IMG/VR virus record: IMGVR_UViG_3300030061_001398
Location: 1 to 33,125 of that record
Source: a virus
DNA length: 33,125 bases
Strand: one strand, 5' to 3'
A program made the position numbers and the translations under genes. Shown here one piece after another: positions 30,556-33,125 of the stretch. Each line of letters starts with the position of its first letter. Position 1 is the stretch's first letter. The notes under the pieces were generated by a model. The model made no database searches. It had not been told where the DNA came from and worked only from the letters and a program-made list of their open reading frames with translations.

Positions 30556-31041
30556 TTATTTTACTGTTTTTAATAAACCGTCTTCAAATGTCCATGTTTC
30601 TTTACCTACAGTCTTAGAACCTTTAAATCCACTTACAGAAGCATTACTACCAGCTGGACCTTGTGCGCCTGTTGCGCCTGTTGCACCAGTGTCGCCTTTA
30701 TCACCTTTATCACCTTTATCACCTTTAGCCCCTGTAGCTCCTGTATCACCTTTAGCTCCTTGAGAAGCAGCGCTTGATGAATCTTTACCAAATGCAGCTT
30801 TTATAAACGAATGAAGCTCTTCTATATCTTGCCTCATATTTTCTATTTCTTTTAAAAGATATATTGACCTAGCATAATTTTCATGATCATTTAGAAGTTC
30901 TGTTATATCTGCTACCGCAGCTATCTCTGAAGCTACACTTGAAGGTACAACGATTTCACCATCAGAGTCTTTATAAGCTTTTGTGGTGTTTCCGCTTTTA
31001 TAAAGCTTTTTTGTTCTTATATTGTCGTTTATATTAGCCAT
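30556..31041 (-). CDS. Collagen-like fibre or attachment protein (161 aa)
   Basis: I start at the ATG at 31039-31041, 1 base after the fibre stop, rather than at the upstream ATG at 31062 inside the fibre gene. The 161-residue protein has a helical, coiled-coil N-terminal part (residues 25-85), then twelve uninterrupted Gly-X-Y triplets at about residues 95-130 (GAKGDTGATGAKGDKGDKGD and on), and a short C-terminal beta domain with GKETWTFEDGLLKTVK. Such collagen-like rods trimerise and occur in phage fibres and appendages. It lies directly after a fibre gene, so it may be a fibre subunit or adaptor. The DNA for part of the rod is a perfect 9-base repeat at 30701-30727. Confidence 0.8.
   Translation of the reverse strand: MANINDNIRTKKLYKSGNTTKAYKDSDGEIVVPSSVASEIAAVADITELLNDHENYARSIYLLKEIENMRQDIEELHSFIKAAFGKDSSSAASQGAKGDTGATGAKGDKGDKGDKGDTGATGATGAQGPAGSNASVSGFKGSKTVGKETWTFEDGLLKTVK
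30701..30727. repeat. Three 9-base repeats coding for Gly-Asp-Lys in the collagen-like rod
   Basis: Three exact copies of TCACCTTTA occupy 30701-30727 on the plus strand. Each encodes one Gly-Asp-Lys triplet on the minus strand. Slippage would add or remove triplets without a frameshift and so change rod length. Confidence 0.9.
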
Positions 31042-31042
31042 A

Positions 31043-32182
31043 TTAAGTAATATTATATTCAAGGACTATAGCTACCGCGCCTCCACCCATAGTTTTAGAT
31101 TGAGTTCCAAACGCGTCACTAGTTTGCATTGCTATTCTGAGTAGATCACCTTCATTAAAAGTAAAATCACTGTTACCAAAATTATACTCAGCCTGCATAT
31201 TTGTGGTAGCTCCATTAGATACAGTAGCGGAATATACTGTTGATGATAATGTTCCGTTTACTTGTTTTTTAAACCTAACATTTGTAGCTGTAGGAGTTGA
31301 ACCTCCAGAGTGTCTTACATGAATTTTTTTAACTCTACCATTATAAGGCGCTACAAATGCGTTATAGTATTGATTTGTATTACCAGTTTGTACACTATTA
31401 AAAGGAATATAATTATAGTCCGCAGATGCAGCTTTTTCGTGAACAATTGTATTAATTGTGTTTTTAATATAACCTTTGTAAGCATCTGATGTAGCAGTTG
31501 CTTTAACATAACCATTTACAATTGTGTCGGTGTTATTTGTTATTTCATTAGTAGAATCATCAACTTTAATATTAGTACCACTAGTACCACCAGCCATTAA
31601 ATAGATTTCATCGCTTTCTGAATAAACCTTATTATTTCCACTTACAGCAATATCACCAACCATTCTAAGTTTTGATGCAGATACAGATAATCTTTGAGTA
31701 CCAGATATAGACCATCTAATTTCTTCTGGACTATAATTAAAATACATACCGGTAGTACTTCTTCCACTGAAATAATAAACAGGCGCTGAACTGGTCCCTT
31801 GACTTGAAGTGCTATATCTACTTGATATACCACAATTACCTTGCCCAGTAATATTACCTTGAACACTTATATTTGTTGTCCAACTAGTTGGCGCGCCAAA
31901 ATAAATAGTTGATCCATTTGCTCCACCAATGTATAAATTACCAGAAGAACTATTTGGATACAAATCTATACTACCTCTATAAACACCAGTATTATAAAAA
32001 AATATACTATCAGGACCTATTTCTGTGTAAGTTTGACCATTACTTCCACCTGCTCTAACTACTCCATTTGCATGAAATGTTGTGGCTGGTGAAGCTATAT
32101 TAACACCTACTCTAGAATTAGATGTATCTGTAGTTAATATGTTTGATTGGACTTCTACGTCACAATAATAGTTAATAGGCAT
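31043..32182 (-). CDS. Tail fibre protein (379 aa)
   Basis: A 379-residue, Gly/Ser/Thr/Asn-rich protein. The N-terminal part has SRVGVNIASPATTFHANGVV, a variant of the VGIGTxxPxxxLxVxG motif found in stalks of many tail fibres. The middle is beta-repetitive (FYNTGVYRGSIDLYP, WSISGTQRLSVSASKLRM). From about residue 235 comes YNYIPFNSVQ, NAFVAPYNGRVKKIHVRHSG and a terminal beta domain (FTFNEGDLLRIAMQTSD, AIVLEYNIT), which I remember as a C-terminal head domain of marine phage fibres. No chaperone protease or enzymatic motif is present. It sits between a terminator and the collagen-like gene, so it forms a fibre unit with that gene. Confidence 0.85.
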   Translation of the reverse strand: MPINYYCDVEVQSNILTTDTSNSRVGVNIASPATTFHANGVVRAGGSNGQTYTEIGPDSIFFYNTGVYRGSIDLYPNSSSGNLYIGGANGSTIYFGAPTSWTTNISVQGNITGQGNCGISSRYSTSSQGTSSAPVYYFSGRSTTGMYFNYSPEEIRWSISGTQRLSVSASKLRMVGDIAVSGNNKVYSESDEIYLMAGGTSGTNIKVDDSTNEITNNTDTIVNGYVKATATSDAYKGYIKNTINTIVHEKAASADYNYIPFNSVQTGNTNQYYNAFVAPYNGRVKKIHVRHSGGSTPTATNVRFKKQVNGTLSSTVYSATVSNGATTNMQAEYNFGNSDFTFNEGDLLRIAMQTSDAFGTQSKTMGGGAVAIVLEYNIT

Positions 32183-32203
32183 AAATATTAAATTTTATTA
32201 AAA

Positions 32204-32225
32204 CCCTCCTAAATTAATAGGAGGG
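32204..32225 (-). terminator. Hairpin terminator between fibre genes
   Basis: A 7-bp stem, CCCTCCT and AGGAGGG, encloses an 8-base loop in the 54-base gap after the upstream fibre gene. On the minus strand it is followed by TTTTAATAAAATTT; on the plus strand by ATTTTTTT, so it could stop transcription from either side. It lies 12 bases after the stop of the upstream fibre gene. Confidence 0.85.
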
Positions 32226-32236
32226 ATTTTTTTGTT

Positions 32237-33125
32237 TTACTCGTTAGTTACTCTTGATACAAGAACTCTTACGTCTTGACCAACAGCGCTATCAAATGTT
32301 ATTGATAAAGCATTTGTACTAGTTCTATCAACACAAGCATAAATTGTTTCTTTACTTGTATCGCCATAAAGCTGTACAATTACATCGTAAGATCCTAAAT
32401 TATGAGTTACAGGTTCAGAACCAGCAGATGGACTTGTTAAAGTAGTAGCGTAAGATTGACTACTAACTATATAATCAGCAAGTTCTCTTAGTGATACTCT
32501 TTTGTTTGTTGTTACATTTTCATCATAGAATGGGAATGCATCTGAGTCATCTAAATTAGTAGAAGCTCCAATATCTGCTAAACTACCAATACTAAGACCT
32601 ACTTTTGGTATTGGACCAGTACTGTCAGTTACATTGATACCTAAGTATGAATTAGTTGTAGAAGCTTGAACAGCAGTTACATCACCTTGTGGTATTGTTG
32701 GGAATGTTTGTAAATCACCAGCACCATCTATATATTGAGATGAAGTACCTTGTGGAGCTATTGTTATTGCCGCGGCAGTTGTAGAATTAGCCACTGAAGC
32801 CGAGTAAGCGTCACCATTTATAGTACAACCAACAGAAGTTACTGTACCGTCATATTGATCATTACTTGTAACCGTTAAAGTATTACCTGATCTTGTAACA
32901 GTACTTGTTCCTGAACCTACAATAAGTACGTCATCATTTTGACTATTACCAGATAATCTTACACCAGCTGTACCATTAGAAGATCCAACACCTTCTAAAT
33001 CATAAGTTATAGGTTGAGTATCTGTAGGAGTTACCCAAGTACCATCACCACGTAAGAACGTAGTTGCAGTACCACCAGTTGGAACATAACCTACATTACT
33101 AGATCCAGCGTATGATCTACTTGTT
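32237..33125 (-). CDS. Tail fibre protein, C-terminal part (N-terminus outside window)
   Basis: The frame ending at 32237-32239 stays open all the way to base 33125, giving 296 visible codons, so a GTG at 32792-32794 is not the true start. Upstream residues include VPTGGTATTFLRGDGTW, a motif repeated in many phage tail fibres, then a Gly/Ser/Thr-rich stretch (LIVGSGTSTVTRSGNTLTVT). The downstream part has FPFYDENVTTNKRVSLRELA and a terminal beta domain ending VRVLVSRVTNE. The protein is low in charged residues and without enzymatic motif, as expected for a trimeric fibre. It is the first gene in the window by transcription, and a hairpin terminator follows it. Confidence 0.88.
   Translation of the reverse strand, partial: TSRSYAGSSNVGYVPTGGTATTFLRGDGTWVTPTDTQPITYDLEGVGSSNGTAGVRLSGNSQNDDVLIVGSGTSTVTRSGNTLTVTSNDQYDGTVTSVGCTINGDAYSASVANSTTAAAITIAPQGTSSQYIDGAGDLQTFPTIPQGDVTAVQASTTNSYLGINVTDSTGPIPKVGLSIGSLADIGASTNLDDSDAFPFYDENVTTNKRVSLRELADYIVSSQSYATTLTSPSAGSEPVTHNLGSYDVIVQLYGDTSKETIYACVDRTSTNALSITFDSAVGQDVRVLVSRVTNE

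Noticed and set aside
32204-32210. AGGAGGG on the minus strand as a Shine-Dalgarno site for the 379-residue fibre
   Set aside because: It is about 21 bases from the start codon, too far, and it forms one arm of the terminator stem; no other gene here uses such a site.
32237-32794. A 185-residue gene starting with GTG at 32794
   Set aside because: The same frame is open without a stop to the right edge and encodes a tail-fibre FLRGDGTW motif upstream, so the GTG is internal.

Overview
The window looks like part of the late (virion assembly) half of a tailed double-stranded DNA phage with a short, podovirus-like tail. All recognised genes lie on the minus strand, so transcription runs from base 33125 towards base 1. 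Gene density is very high: no gap exceeds about 85 bases, most junctions overlap by 1-4 bases, and I see no tRNA, rRNA, CRISPR array or insertion sequence. Base composition is strongly AT-rich (about 25-35% GC by hand count in most lines). Start codons lack Shine-Dalgarno sequences and follow A/T-rich leaders, and one tail protein carries a FISUMP (Fibrobacter succinogenes major paralogous) domain. Together these point to a Bacteroidota host, probably a marine flavobacterium. Gene order and protein sizes resemble crAss-like phages and related uncultured marine phages; this placement rests on remembered family features, not a search.

Layout in the direction of transcription: (1) 33125-30556, tail-fibre-like genes: the C-terminal part of a fibre, a second fibre, and a collagen-like protein. 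(2) 30549-29908, two small unknown proteins. (3) 29875-27632, groEL, groES and a winged-helix protein in an overlapping operon. (4) 27629-24065, seven small, mostly very basic proteins that repeatedly carry Ser-Pro-Phe/Leu or Ser-Pro-Ala/Val motifs. (5) 23999-21393, small structural or lysis genes including an HExxH metallopeptidase and a holin-like membrane protein. (6) 21393-18352, a tandem GroES-like protein, a probable small terminase and the large terminase. (7) 18351-13233, portal, scaffold and major capsid protein. (8) 13151-3772, a head protein, two connector or ring proteins, and a tail nozzle that appears split into two genes. (9) 3761-1, a cupin, an Ala/Gln-rich internal virion protein, an unknown protein and the N-terminal 489 codons of a large protein that leaves the window.

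The genes form one coherent programme. The terminase packages DNA through the portal into a capsid built from major capsid protein on the acidic scaffold. Connector and nozzle proteins close the head and form the tail, and fibres give host recognition. The chaperonin set (GroEL, GroES and a double GroES-like protein) probably helps fold capsid or tail proteins. Internal proteins would be ejected with the DNA. Hairpin terminators after the fibre, capsid and 272-residue genes tune expression.

The most striking signals are a GC-rich block of about 550 bases (near 50% GC) confined to the ATPase core of the large terminase; a FISUMP domain inserted in the tail nozzle, which itself seems split in two; a groEL-before-groES overlapping operon plus a tandem GroES-like gene; a five-copy hexamer repeat used as a gene leader; and the cluster of Ser-Pro-tagged basic proteins.
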